The notes: generated from the sequence alone by a model not told the origin. Positions 20,392 to 29,722 are shown, counted from the first letter of the stretch. The stretch is DNA of 64,000 nt from Pseudomonas protegens (GCF_013407925.2 NZ_CP060201.1:744001-808000), one strand, 5' to 3'. Made by a program: numbers and translations.

Positions 20392-22989
20392 ATGCAGAGT
20401 AAAGGGTTTCACAAGTCCCTCATTGCCTTGATGGTGGGAGCCATAGGCACACAGGCCGCGGCCGTTGAGTTCAATCTTGGCTTGGGACAGAACAGCTGGA
20501 CGGATGAATCTTTCAGTGAATCGGTGACCTTGAGCGGGCAGGTCACCAAGACCGAGCCCGCCGCACCACAGGTACCAGGGGGTGTCGCAGGAGCGACTTT
20601 CATCAGAACCGATATTCAAGGCTCGCTGATCAACCGGGCCGACATCACTTTCGACGGCGTGACCAACGCTCGTGGCCTTGAAATAGACAGCTTTGGCGCC
20701 AATCCCAGTGCAACGGGTGGTTTTATCTCAGGGGATGTTAGGCAGGACGGCAAGCTGACCTTTATCAACGCGCGCAATGTCAACGGCTTCGAAATCGGCG
20801 GCGCGACGATTGGCGCAAGCGTCATAAACTCCGGCTCGATCACGATCACCGCTCAAGACAACCCAGCTTTTACGCCGAATCTCGAAGGCATGTTCGTGAA
20901 CAGGGCCACGGTGATGGGCGACGTTGCCAATACCGGGACTATTGATGTTTCCGGCGACGAAGCCATTGGATTGATACTTGATGCCTCAGCGCTGCAGCCC
21001 ATATTCATCGGCGGCAAGTTGCTCAACTCCGGCAGCATTCGTGTTAACGGCGCTGAGTCCAACGCGATGGATATAGAGACCAACACCAGTGCCCTGAAGA
21101 TCGAAAACAGCGGCCTGATGTCAGCCACTGGCAAGGATGCTTCTTCCATCGTTTTTTATGACGGCACCGTCGACTACCTGCTCAACACCGGCACGATTGA
21201 AGGCAAAGGCACAAACGCAGCAGCCATCGACCTCAGGGGCGCCACCTTCACCCAGACCTCGGCTGCGGGAGCCCGGGGCATTATCAACCGCGGCACGATT
21301 CTGGCTGACGGGGTCGCTATTTCGGTGAGTGCCACGGAGCAAACCTCGCCCCTGGAAATCAATCAGCAGGCGGGCGAGATTCGCAGCAATAGCGGTATCG
21401 CGATCAATGGCGCCAACCTGGCGCAACTGAACTGGACCGGAGGCCAGATTACCGGCGACCTGCTTGACCTCACGAGCATCAATATTGCCGGACAGGCAAG
21501 CTTCAACGGCCAGCGCATGGTCGGGCCGCTGTCGATCAGCTCGGGCTCCTTGAACCTCGCCACCCAAGGCACCACCCTTACCGGTGATCTGTCAGTCAGC
21601 AACGGCGCCGGTATCGATATGCGCCTGACCGACAGCGTACTGCCGGGCACGCCCTATCTGACGGTCAACGGCACCGCGACCTTCGCCCAAGACTCGAAGC
21701 TGACGCTGAGCGCCAACCCCGGCGAATTTCAGGCCCCTGCCGCAGGGACCCGCTACACCCTGGTTAAAGCCAGCAGCGTGCAAAACAATGGCCTGAGCGT
21801 GGCCAGCCAGTCGGCATTGCTGGACGTACTCAGCTACACCGCGGATGCCCAGACCGTCTCGGCCGAGGTGGGACTGAAAAGCGACCAACAGGTTCAACAG
21901 GCCCTGCTCGCCCAGGGTTCGGACCCGACCACGGCGACTGTGGTGAACACCCTGAAAAACCAGATCCTGGGGCGGCTAAGCGAAAGCGATCCGGTGTTTC
22001 AGGCACTGGCGACCCAGTCCAGCGCGGCGGGCCTTGCCGCGCAGGGCGAACGGCTGAAACCCGATGTGAATCGCGGTGTGCTGGATACCACCGTGGCGGC
22101 ACAGAATCAGGTCAATAGCGCGATTTTCAGCCGCCTGGATCGCCAGCCCGGCAGTGTACTCGGCAGCGCCCCGAGCCATGATCACGGCGTCTGGGTACAA
22201 GGGCTGAGCAGCGACCTGGACCAGGATCGCCGCGACCATCGCAATGGTTACTCCGCCAACAGTAGCGGCGTCGTGGTCGGCGTCGATGGCAAGGTCAGTC
22301 CCACCACGACCCTGGGGGTCGCCTACGCCTACCACAACGCCAATATCCATTCGGACCTGAACAACAAGACCGATGTACAAGGCAATGCCCTCGCGCTGTA
22401 TGGCAACTGGGCGCTGCAGAACTGGTTCGTGGACGGCAGCCTGGGCTATGGCCATAACGAAAACGACAGCAAGCGCCATGTCGCCGGCACCACAGCCAAA
22501 GGCAGCTATGACAGCAACTTGCTGTCCATGAGCCTGCTCGGCGGCTACACCTTCACGCTGAGCGACAACGCGCTGCTTGAACCTCGTGTGGCCGCCCGTT
22601 ATGCCAACGTGCGCATGCAAGGCTTCAAGGAGCATGGCTCATCCGCGGCCCTTGATAACGGCTCCCAACGTTATGAGATCGGCGAACTGGGGGCCGGCCT
22701 GCGCCTGGCCGGCAGTTGGCCGTTGGCCCAGGGACGGCTTGAGCCCGAAGCCAGCCTGATGACCTACCACGACGTGATCGGGGACCGTGTCGCCCAGACC
22801 TCAAGCTTCGTATTGGGAAGCTCATCCTTCACCGTTACCGGGGCCTCGGTGGCTCGTGACCGTTATGAAGCAGCGGTTGGTCTGAACTACGCCGTGTCGT
22901 CCCTGGTGATCGGCGCCAGCTACAACTATCAGGCCCGCAGCGGCTTCGACGCGAACGGCATGACCTTGAAGGCCAGCTACGCGTTTTAA
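20392..22989 (+). CDS. Autotransporter (type Va secretion) with beta-helix passenger
   Basis: An 865-aa protein. A signal peptide (SLIALMVGAIGTQAAA) is followed by a passenger of about 540 residues built from repeats such as VINSGSITI, VANTGTIDVSG, LLNSGSIRVNG, LLNTGTIEGKG and IINRGTILADG, typical of a right-handed beta-helix. The last 270 residues form the beta-barrel, from HDHGVWVQGLSS to the terminal aromatic LKASYAF. No protease or lipase motif is visible in the passenger, so adhesion or an unknown surface role is possible. The ATG at 20392 has GGAG upstream and gives a normal signal peptide; the longer frame adds 61 unlikely residues. The coding G+C is somewhat lower than in its neighbours. 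Confidence 0.9.
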   Translation: MQSKGFHKSLIALMVGAIGTQAAAVEFNLGLGQNSWTDESFSESVTLSGQVTKTEPAAPQVPGGVAGATFIRTDIQGSLINRADITFDGVTNARGLEIDSFGANPSATGGFISGDVRQDGKLTFINARNVNGFEIGGATIGASVINSGSITITAQDNPAFTPNLEGMFVNRATVMGDVANTGTIDVSGDEAIGLILDASALQPIFIGGKLLNSGSIRVNGAESNAMDIETNTSALKIENSGLMSATGKDASSIVFYDGTVDYLLNTGTIEGKGTNAAAIDLRGATFTQTSAAGARGIINRGTILADGVAISVSATEQTSPLEINQQAGEIRSNSGIAINGANLAQLNWTGGQITGDLLDLTSINIAGQASFNGQRMVGPLSISSGSLNLATQGTTLTGDLSVSNGAGIDMRLTDSVLPGTPYLTVNGTATFAQDSKLTLSANPGEFQAPAAGTRYTLVKASSVQNNGLSVASQSALLDVLSYTADAQTVSAEVGLKSDQQVQQALLAQGSDPTTATVVNTLKNQILGRLSESDPVFQALATQSSAAGLAAQGERLKPDVNRGVLDTTVAAQNQVNSAIFSRLDRQPGSVLGSAPSHDHGVWVQGLSSDLDQDRRDHRNGYSANSSGVVVGVDGKVSPTTTLGVAYAYHNANIHSDLNNKTDVQGNALALYGNWALQNWFVDGSLGYGHNENDSKRHVAGTTAKGSYDSNLLSMSLLGGYTFTLSDNALLEPRVAARYANVRMQGFKEHGSSAALDNGSQRYEIGELGAGLRLAGSWPLAQGRLEPEASLMTYHDVIGDRVAQTSSFVLGSSSFTVTGASVARDRYEAAVGLNYAVSSLVIGASYNYQARSGFDANGMTLKASYAF

Positions 22990-22998
22990 ACGACAAAC

Positions 22999-23025
22999 GC
23001 CGGGCCACCGTTCAGGTGGCCCGGC
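22999..23025 (+). terminator. Hairpin after the autotransporter
   Basis: Perfect 11-bp G+C-rich stem GCCGGGCCACC/GGTGGCCCGGC with loop GTTCA, ten bases after the stop. There is no T-run. It lies between two convergent genes and could act on both strands. Confidence 0.6.
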
Positions 23026-23106
23026 GCCCCTGCTCACTCGACGGGCTATGGCCTGGTTTCAGCCAGGCACCCTGCCCGAGCATTCGCACTCCAGACCGCC
23101 ACCCGC

Positions 23107-24438
23107 TCAAAAAATATCGATCGGGTAATCGGTAATCAGCCGGAACTCATCAATATTGCCCTCGCCCTGAGCCACGTTGGCCCGGTGCCAGGTCTGGCGC
23201 AGACGAAAGCTCAGGTCCTTGAGCGGGCCGTTCTGCACCACATAGCGCGCTTCAAAGTTGATCTCACGGTGCACGCCGTCCTGGCCATACATCCCGGCGT
23301 AGGCGCTGCCTGCCGGGGTGTGCGTGCCGTCGATGCCGGAGCCGCGCAGGTAGCGGGTCATCAGGTTCCAGCCGGGCATGCCGTAGCCGGCCAGCGACAG
23401 GTCGTAGCGCAGTTGCCAGGAACGCTCGTTGGGGCCGTTGAAGTCCGAGTACTGCACCGAGTTGGGCAGGTAGATCGAGGCGCCCTGGTCGCGGCCATTG
23501 CGGCCGTTGCGGTCCAGGTCGCCCACCCCCAGGTAGTCGAACGGGGTGTTGCCGTCGACGTTCTGCAGCGCCAGGGTCAGGCGGTGGGCGCCCAAGCCAT
23601 AGAACACCGAGGCGCCCAGGGTGGTGTTGTCGATGGCGCCAGCTCTGGCTTGGCCAGTGTCAAGGGTGCGGTAGAGGTTGAGGTCGAAACCGGCCTGCCG
23701 GCCCTGCCCCAGGTCGGTACGGCCGTTGAGGTTGGCGTAGTACTGGTTCCAGATGTCGGCGAAACGCGCCGCGTAGAAGCTGGCGCCCAGGTCTTCGGTG
23801 AACTGGTACTGGCCGCCCAGGTAGTCCACCGAGGGCGTGGTGACGCCGGCATAGAAGGCCCAGAGGTCGCCATTGCTGTTGGTGGTGACGTGGCCGGTGG
23901 CCGAGGTGAAATGCCCGGCCTGCAACTTGAGTTTGTCCAGTTCCTGGCTGTCCAGGGCAAAGCCGGTGGCGGTTTCCGGGATCAGGCGGTTGTGGCCGAC
24001 GGCGAACACCGGGGTGTCCACCGACTGCTCGCCGAAACGCAGCACGCTGTTGGAGACGTTCAGTTTCAGCGCGGCACCGGCCTTGGCGTATTCGTCCGCC
24101 GGCTTACCGTTGTCGTGGATCGGCAGGTTGTAGGTGCCGGTCTTGCCTCCGGAGGCATCCAGCTTGAGCCCGAGAGTGGCGAAGACATCCACGCCGACGC
24201 CGACCGTGCCCTGGGTGAACCCGGATTCGAAGCGGCCGATAAAGCCCTGGGTCCAGTCCTTGCGGTCGGCACGGCCGTCCTGGACGCTGCGGTTGAGGTA
24301 GTAGTTGCGGGCCAGGATGCGCAGATGGCTGTCCTCGATGAAACCGGCCGGCTCCTCCCCGGCCCCGTGGACGCTCCAGGGCAGGCAACCCAGCAGCGGC
24401 AACAGCAAAAGCGGTGAACGGCGCATTACGTCAGACAT
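23107..24438 (-). CDS. OprD-family outer-membrane porin
   Basis: A 443-aa protein with a signal peptide (LLLLPLLGCLPWSVHGA). The OprD N-terminus follows with GFIEDSHLRILARNYYLNR and DWTQGFIGRFESGFTQGTVG, and the C-terminus ends in the terminal Phe of RLITDYPIDIF. OprD channels take up amino acids and small aromatic acids. It lies downstream of kynU and the permease on the same strand, 151 bp beyond the permease stop with a REP between. It is plausibly the outer-membrane entry for the kynU substrate. Confidence 0.92.
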   Translation of the reverse strand: MSDVMRRSPLLLLPLLGCLPWSVHGAGEEPAGFIEDSHLRILARNYYLNRSVQDGRADRKDWTQGFIGRFESGFTQGTVGVGVDVFATLGLKLDASGGKTGTYNLPIHDNGKPADEYAKAGAALKLNVSNSVLRFGEQSVDTPVFAVGHNRLIPETATGFALDSQELDKLKLQAGHFTSATGHVTTNSNGDLWAFYAGVTTPSVDYLGGQYQFTEDLGASFYAARFADIWNQYYANLNGRTDLGQGRQAGFDLNLYRTLDTGQARAGAIDNTTLGASVFYGLGAHRLTLALQNVDGNTPFDYLGVGDLDRNGRNGRDQGASIYLPNSVQYSDFNGPNERSWQLRYDLSLAGYGMPGWNLMTRYLRGSGIDGTHTPAGSAYAGMYGQDGVHREINFEARYVVQNGPLKDLSFRLRQTWHRANVAQGEGNIDEFRLITDYPIDIF

Positions 24439-24506
24439 GGCAAAACCCTTGTGGATTATTGTTTTTGTAAAGGTGGCGACAGGGATCGACAGTGACCAAA
24501 GGCCCC

Positions 24507-24570
24507 GTGGGAGCCGGCTTGCCGGCGAAGGCGATCACGCGGACCGCTTCGCCGACCAGCCGGCTCCCGC
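24507..24570. repeat. Inverted REP pair
   Basis: GGGAGCCGGCTTGCCGGCG at the left and CGACCAGCCGGCTCCC at the right form an imperfect palindrome in the gap between the permease stop and the OprD start. Such structures commonly protect upstream mRNA or lower downstream expression. Confidence 0.85.
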
Positions 24571-24589
24571 AAACGGGGTGCTCCGGAAC

Positions 24590-26005
24590 TCAGGGTTGGA
24601 TCGGCAACGGCTTGGGCGCCTCGGCATCCAGCGGGCGCTGGCCGCGAAAGCGCAGGTAGTAGATGAGCAGGATCAGCGCCAGGAACGGCAGCCCGCAGAC
24701 CAGGGTCAGGAAGAACTGCTCGGTGAACAGCGTGGTGATCATCACCGCCAGCATCAGCAACAGCCCTCCCAGGCTGGTCCAGGGATAACCCCAGAGCTTG
24801 AACGCCAGGGGTTCGGAGCCCTGTTGCCGGCGAAAGAACAGGTGGGTGAGGAAGATTCCGGCCCAGGTGAACATGGCGCCAAACATGGCGATCGACATCA
24901 TCAGGGTGAAGGCTTTTTCGGCGTAGGCCAGGTACAGCAAGGTGGCCAGGGCAATCCCCAGGGACGACAGCAGCAGCGCCGCCAGGGGCACGCCATTGTT
25001 GGTCAGGCGCCCGAACAGCGCCGGCGCCTGGCCGGCCCGGGACAGGCTGAACATCAGCCGCGTGGTGATGTACAGCTGGCTGTTCATCGCCGACAGCGCC
25101 GCCACCAGGATCACCGCATTGATCACCCCGCCGGCATAGGGAATGCCGGTGGCCGCCATGACCATGACAAAGGGGCTTTCACCGCCGGTGTTGCGGCTCC
25201 AGGGCACGATGGCCAGGACCAGGGCGATGGTCAGCAGGTAGAACACCACCAGGCGCACCATGGTGATGCGAAAGGCCCGGGTCACTGCACGTTCCGGGTC
25301 CTTGGCCTCGCCCGCGGCCACGGCGATCATCTCGATGCTCAAGTAACTGAAGAAGGCCACGATCACCGCCACCCAGGTGCCCCAGGCGCCGTTGGGAAAG
25401 AAGCCGCCCTCGTTGCTGTAGTTGGCAAAACCGATGCCCGAGCCGGGCGCCGCGCCGTACACCACCCAGGCCCCGAGCAGGATGAACACCAGGATGGCGC
25501 ACAGCTTGAGCAGCGAGAACACATACTCGATGCCGCCGAACACCTTGACGCTGAAGGCGTTGGCCAAAATCAGCGCCAGGGAGAAACCGAGCATCCAGTA
25601 ACCGCCGGGCACCTCGGGGTACCAGTACTTCATGTACATCGCCGCCGCGGTGATTTCCGTGCCCACGGCAAACACGATGGAGGCCCAGTAGGCGTAGCGG
25701 ATGGCAAAGCCGAACCAGGGCGCCACATAGAATTCGGCGAATGAACCGAACGAGCCGGACGTCGGATGGCGCACGGTCATTTCCGCCAGACAGCCCATCA
25801 GCAACAGGGCGATTACCGCGCCGATGGCGTAGCTCACCAGCACGCTGGGCCCGGCAAAGCCGATGGCGAAACTGCTGCCCAGAAACAGCCCGGTGCCGAT
25901 GGCCCCGCCGATGGCGATCATCGACAGCTGGCCACTGCTCAGGCTTTGCTTGAGGCCGTGTTCACGGTCTGCCACTTGTTTGAAGGTGCGTATTGTTTTT
26001 GTCAT
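24590..26005 (-). CDS. APC-family amino-acid permease (AAT type)
   Basis: A 471-aa inner-membrane protein with 12 predicted segments. It opens with HGLKQSLSSGQLSMIAIGGA and IGTGLFLGSS, the classic amino-acid transporter signature, and has SGSFGSFAEFYV and YLSIEMIAVAAGEAKDPERA. The closest relatives take up aromatic or neutral amino acids and include the permease next to kynU in P. aeruginosa (recalled). It follows kynU by about 31 bases, so it is probably co-transcribed and imports kynurenine, tryptophan or 3-hydroxykynurenine. Confidence 0.9.
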   Translation of the reverse strand: MTKTIRTFKQVADREHGLKQSLSSGQLSMIAIGGAIGTGLFLGSSFAIGFAGPSVLVSYAIGAVIALLLMGCLAEMTVRHPTSGSFGSFAEFYVAPWFGFAIRYAYWASIVFAVGTEITAAAMYMKYWYPEVPGGYWMLGFSLALILANAFSVKVFGGIEYVFSLLKLCAILVFILLGAWVVYGAAPGSGIGFANYSNEGGFFPNGAWGTWVAVIVAFFSYLSIEMIAVAAGEAKDPERAVTRAFRITMVRLVVFYLLTIALVLAIVPWSRNTGGESPFVMVMAATGIPYAGGVINAVILVAALSAMNSQLYITTRLMFSLSRAGQAPALFGRLTNNGVPLAALLLSSLGIALATLLYLAYAEKAFTLMMSIAMFGAMFTWAGIFLTHLFFRRQQGSEPLAFKLWGYPWTSLGGLLLMLAVMITTLFTEQFFLTLVCGLPFLALILLIYYLRFRGQRPLDAEAPKPLPIQP

Positions 26006-26036
26006 GACACTCTTGCTCCAAGGCTGGGCACGGGGT

Positions 26037-27281
26037 TCAGGTCACCGCTTTGCGGGCCAGGAACTGCGGCTGGTTCCATGCCTCGCTGACGAGGATGTCG
26101 CGCAGTGCGTCGACGCAGCTCCAGATGTCTTCAAAGCGGTTGTACAGCGGCGCGAAACCGAAGCGCAGGATGTCCGGCGCGCGAAAATCACCGACGATGC
26201 CCCGGGCAATCAGGGCCTGCATCACCGGGTAGGCCTGGGGGTGGCTCAGGGAAACCTGGCTGCCGCGCTGCTGGGCATCGCGCGGGGTCTGCAACTGCAC
26301 GCCCAACCCGGCCAATTGCTCGTCACACAGGCGGATGAACAGCTCGGACAAGGCCAGGCTCTTGCTGCGCAAGGCCTGCAGGTCGACGCCGTCGAACACC
26401 TCCAGCGCCGCTTCCAGAGCCAGCACGCCCAACTGCGGCGCGGTGCCCACCAGCATCCGGTCGAGGCTCGGGTGCGGCTGGTAGTCATGGCTGAAATCGA
26501 AGGGCTTGGCGTGCCCGTGCCAACCGGTCAGCGGCTGGCGCAATTGGACGATGTGACGCTCGGCGACAAACACGAAGGCCGGCGCGCCGGGGCCGCCATT
26601 GAGGTACTTGTAGCCGCAGCCCACGGCAAAGTCCGCGCCGGCCGCGTTCAGCTCCACCGGCATGGCGCCGGCCGAGTGGCACAGGTCCCAGACCACCAGC
26701 ACACCCAGCTCGTGGGCCCGCGCGGTGATCGCCGCCATGTCGTAGCGGCGGCCGGTCTTGTAGTTGACGTGGGTCAGGGAGAGGATCGCCACCTGGTCGC
26801 TGAGGGCGTCGAGGACCTGCTCCGGGTCAACACACTGCAGCCGGCAGCCGGTCAGCTCCGCGACGCCCTGGGCGATGTACACATCGGTGGGAAAGTTGCC
26901 GTTCTCCGCCAGGATCACCCGGCGCGACGGCTGCATGCGCAAGGCCGCCACCAGCACCTTGAACAGGTTGATCGAGGTGGAGTCGGCCACTATCACTTCG
27001 TGCCCCTGGGCCCCGATCAGCCCGGCGATGCGGGCCCCGGTGCGCTGCGGCGCGGGGTACCAGTCGGCGTCGTTCCAGGAGTTGATCAGGCCCTCGGCCC
27101 ACTCCACCTTGAGCACCTGCTCCAGACGCGCCGGGACATGGGCCGGCATGGCCCCCAGGGAGTTGCCGTCGAGGTAGATCTTGTGTTGCGGCAAAGTAAA
27201 ACGCTGGCGACAGAAGGCCAGCGGGTCTGACTGATCCAACTGCTGGATCTGCTCCCGGGTACAGGGCGCGGAACGGCTCAT
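26037..27281 (-). CDS. kynU: Kynureninase
   Basis: A 414-aa PLP enzyme that cleaves kynurenine or 3-hydroxykynurenine to anthranilate or 3-hydroxyanthranilate plus alanine. Landmarks are YLDGNSLGAMPAHVP, the phosphate-binding VADSTSINLFKVLV, VVWDLCHSAGAMPVEL with the cofactor Asp, and GCGYKYLNGGPGAPAF with the PLP lysine (K225). The start at 27281 has GAGGGA upstream; a 28-residue extension looks spurious. kynA, kynB and the Lrp-type kynR are not adjacent. The nba operon 8 kb away would consume 3-hydroxyanthranilate. Confidence 0.95.
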   Translation of the reverse strand: MSRSAPCTREQIQQLDQSDPLAFCRQRFTLPQHKIYLDGNSLGAMPAHVPARLEQVLKVEWAEGLINSWNDADWYPAPQRTGARIAGLIGAQGHEVIVADSTSINLFKVLVAALRMQPSRRVILAENGNFPTDVYIAQGVAELTGCRLQCVDPEQVLDALSDQVAILSLTHVNYKTGRRYDMAAITARAHELGVLVVWDLCHSAGAMPVELNAAGADFAVGCGYKYLNGGPGAPAFVFVAERHIVQLRQPLTGWHGHAKPFDFSHDYQPHPSLDRMLVGTAPQLGVLALEAALEVFDGVDLQALRSKSLALSELFIRLCDEQLAGLGVQLQTPRDAQQRGSQVSLSHPQAYPVMQALIARGIVGDFRAPDILRFGFAPLYNRFEDIWSCVDALRDILVSEAWNQPQFLARKAVT

Positions 27282-27541
27282 GACGATCCCTCGGTATCGA
27301 TGATTGGGGCGCCGGGGCCGCAGCAAACGGCCCTGGCGAGTCCGGATGCTAGCCAGGGTCGTCATTACTGGATAATAGAAAAGGCGGCCCTTTGTATTCC
27401 CGCTGGTAATACCCAGCCCTGCTCACCGCCGGCCCTCCATCGGCGGGCCGCTCGGTAGCGCCGCAGCCGCCACAGCGCTGGCGCAAAGGCCCTGTCGAGG
27501 ACTTTTATTTGCCAAGGCTATTTCAAGTTGGTACGCCATGT

Positions 27542-27553
27542 GCAAACGTTTGC
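27542..27553. promoter_or_regulatory. LacI/PurR-like operator palindrome
   Basis: GCAAACGTTTGC is a perfect 12-bp palindrome with a central CG and matches the core of PurR/RbsR-type LacI-family operators. It lies 85 bp upstream of the nucleoside channel start in the 356-bp divergent gap from kynU, and I see nothing else distinctive in that gap. Its fit to the nucleoside-transport function downstream supports a regulatory role. Confidence 0.55.
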
Positions 27554-27637
27554 GAGTTGCATTTTTGTGGGTGTTCGCCACCGCCCTGCGGGGGAACGGA
27601 CATCAGGGACTTCACACCGCACGAACAGGGACTTTCC

Positions 27638-28594
27638 ATGCACAATCGCTTCCCCCGCCCGGCTTGCCGCGGCCTGTCGGCTGCTTCCTTCGGGCTGGCC
27701 GGCGTTACCGCGCTACTCAGCCACGCCGCGCAGGCCCAATCCCCCGCCCCGGACGCATCAGCCCAGGGCGAAAGCCTGAGCGCCGAGGTCCAGCCTGCGA
27801 AACAGGGCGCCTACCTTTCCGACTGGTACAACCAGGACCTGATGCTGATCGGCAGCAAGGACATCAGCTTCGGCCCGCGCCCGGCGGACGACATCTACCT
27901 GGAATACGAATACTTCGGACGCAAAGGCCCCTTCGAGCTGTACGGCTACATCGACCTGCCGAAGATCCTCGACATCGGCAACAGCCACGACAAGGGCATC
28001 TGGGACCACGGCTCGCCGCTGTTCATGGAGCACGAACCGCGGATCTCCATCGACTACCTGGCCGGCCGCAGCCTGGCCATCGGCCCGATCAAGGAGTGGT
28101 ATGTGGCCTTCGACTGGATCTACGACCACGGCAGCCGCACCGCCAACCGTGCCAACACCCTGTACAGCGGCCTGGGCACCGACATCGACACCCATTCCCG
28201 GGTCAACCTCTCGGCCAACTTCTACGGCCGCTACCAGTGGGAAAACTACGGCGCCAGCAACGAGTATTCCTGGGACGGCTACCGCGCCCAGCTGAAATAC
28301 ATCGTGCCCATCGACAGCTACAGCAACGGCGCCTCGCTGACCTACATCGGCTTCACCAATTTCGATTTCGGCTCCGACCTGCACAAGGACAACCCGGCAC
28401 GCACCGCCAATGCCACGGTGGCCACCAACGTGCTGCTGTATGCCTTCACTCACCTGCGCTTCACCCTGGTGGGCCGCTACTTCCACAACGGCGGCAACTG
28501 GGAGGATGGCAGCGTGCTGAATTTCGGCGAGGGCGAGTTCCGCGCCCGCTCCAATGGCTGGGGCTATTACGCCGGGGTCGGTTATCAGTTCTAG
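27638..28594 (+). CDS. Tsx-like nucleoside-specific outer-membrane channel
   Basis: A 318-aa outer-membrane barrel protein. A signal peptide (LAGVTALLSHAAQAQ) and an Ala/Pro/Ser linker lead into YLSDWYNQDLMLIGSKD, DDIYLEYEYFGRKGPFELYG and YGYIDLPKILDIGN, which match the Tsx/OmpK family. The protein ends in an aromatic (YYAGVGYQF). It would admit nucleosides across the outer membrane. It is followed by the purine nucleoside permease-like gene and preceded by a LacI-type palindrome. Confidence 0.9.
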   Translation: MHNRFPRPACRGLSAASFGLAGVTALLSHAAQAQSPAPDASAQGESLSAEVQPAKQGAYLSDWYNQDLMLIGSKDISFGPRPADDIYLEYEYFGRKGPFELYGYIDLPKILDIGNSHDKGIWDHGSPLFMEHEPRISIDYLAGRSLAIGPIKEWYVAFDWIYDHGSRTANRANTLYSGLGTDIDTHSRVNLSANFYGRYQWENYGASNEYSWDGYRAQLKYIVPIDSYSNGASLTYIGFTNFDFGSDLHKDNPARTANATVATNVLLYAFTHLRFTLVGRYFHNGGNWEDGSVLNFGEGEFRARSNGWGYYAGVGYQF

Positions 28595-28600
28595 AAGCAG

Positions 28601-28655
28601 CGGCAAGCGGCAAGCGCCGTCTGTTTGTAGCTTGAGGCTTGTAGCTTGAGGCTTG
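28601..28655. repeat. Short tandem repeats (GCGGCAA and GCTTGWR heptamers)
   Basis: AGCGGCAAGCGGCAAGC is followed by two copies of the 14-mer TGTAGCTTGAGGCT. The heptamer style matches the array at 37261-37345. It occupies the gap between the Tsx-like gene and the nucleoside permease-like gene. Confidence 0.7.
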
Positions 28656-28681
28656 ATATTTCTGAAGATGAAGGAGGTTGT

Positions 28682-29710
28682 ATGCGAGGGATTCAAAAGG
28701 TTTCGTGGGTATTGGGCTTGAGCGCGCTGATGGTCAGCGGCGCCTGGGCCAATGAGGCACCGATCACGCCCAAGGTGGTGCTGATCAGCATGTTCGCGCC
28801 GGAGGCGCAGCACTGGATCGAGCGCCTGGAGCTCAAGCGCGAGATTCGCGTGCCGGGGCTGGCGGCGGAGTATCCGAGCATTCGCTGCAATGACCGGGAC
28901 GTGTGCCTGTTGACCACCGGCATGGGCCAGACCAATGCCGCGGCCTCGACCCTGGCCCTGGCCCTGTCGCCGAAGTTCGACCTGCGCAAAAGCTATTTCC
29001 TGATTGCCGGGATCGCCGGCATCAGCCCGCACCACGGCACCATCGGCACCGCCGCCTGGGCTCATTACCTGGTGGAGTTCGGCACCCAGTGGGAAATCGA
29101 CTCCCGGGACGCGCCCAAGGACTGGCCCACCGGCTACCTGGGGATCAACACCAAGGGCCCCAACGAAAAACCGCCCCTGGACTACAAGACTGAGGTCTTC
29201 GAGTTGAACCCCAAGCTCCAGGCCAAGGCCTTCGCCCTGAGCCACAAGGTGAGCTTGAGCGAAAGCCAGCAATCAGCAGCCTGGCGCCTGAAATACCCCA
29301 AGGCCCCAGCCAACCAGCCGCCGGTGGTGACCCGTTGCGACACCCTGGCGGGTAACACCTGGTTCTCCGGCACTCGCCTGAGCGAACGGGCCGAAGTCTG
29401 GACCCGCCTGCTGACCGACAACAAAGGCACCTACTGCACCACCCAGCAGGAAGACAACTCCACCTACGAAGCCTTGCTGCGGGCCAGCCGCGAGGGCCTG
29501 GTGGACATCCAGCGCCTGGCGGTGCTACGGGCCGGCTCCGACTTCGACCGCCCGGCGCCGGGGGCCAGCGAAGTGGACAACCTGCTCAAGTACGCCGACC
29601 AGGGCGGCTTTGTCCCGGCCCTGGAGAACCTCTACCGGGCCGGCAATCCTCTGGTGCAGGACATTCTCGACAACTGGTCGACCTGGGAAAAAGGCGTCCC
29701 CGACGCCTGA
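28682..29710 (+). CDS. Purine nucleoside permease (NUP) family protein
   Basis: A 342-aa protein with a signal peptide (VSWVLGLSALMVSGAWA). The NUP family signatures are KVVLISMFAPEAQHWIERL, LLTTGMGQTNAAASTLAL, YFLIAGIAGISPHHGTIGT and TTQQEDNSTYEALLRAS. The family was named from yeast nucleoside transport but the fold resembles nucleoside phosphorylases, so a periplasmic nucleoside-cleaving or binding role is possible. AAGGAGG sits four bases before the ATG. Pairing with the Tsx-like channel points to a nucleoside-scavenging unit. Confidence 0.88.
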   Translation: MRGIQKVSWVLGLSALMVSGAWANEAPITPKVVLISMFAPEAQHWIERLELKREIRVPGLAAEYPSIRCNDRDVCLLTTGMGQTNAAASTLALALSPKFDLRKSYFLIAGIAGISPHHGTIGTAAWAHYLVEFGTQWEIDSRDAPKDWPTGYLGINTKGPNEKPPLDYKTEVFELNPKLQAKAFALSHKVSLSESQQSAAWRLKYPKAPANQPPVVTRCDTLAGNTWFSGTRLSERAEVWTRLLTDNKGTYCTTQQEDNSTYEALLRASREGLVDIQRLAVLRAGSDFDRPAPGASEVDNLLKYADQGGFVPALENLYRAGNPLVQDILDNWSTWEKGVPDA

Positions 29711-29722
29711 TCCTCCACAACC

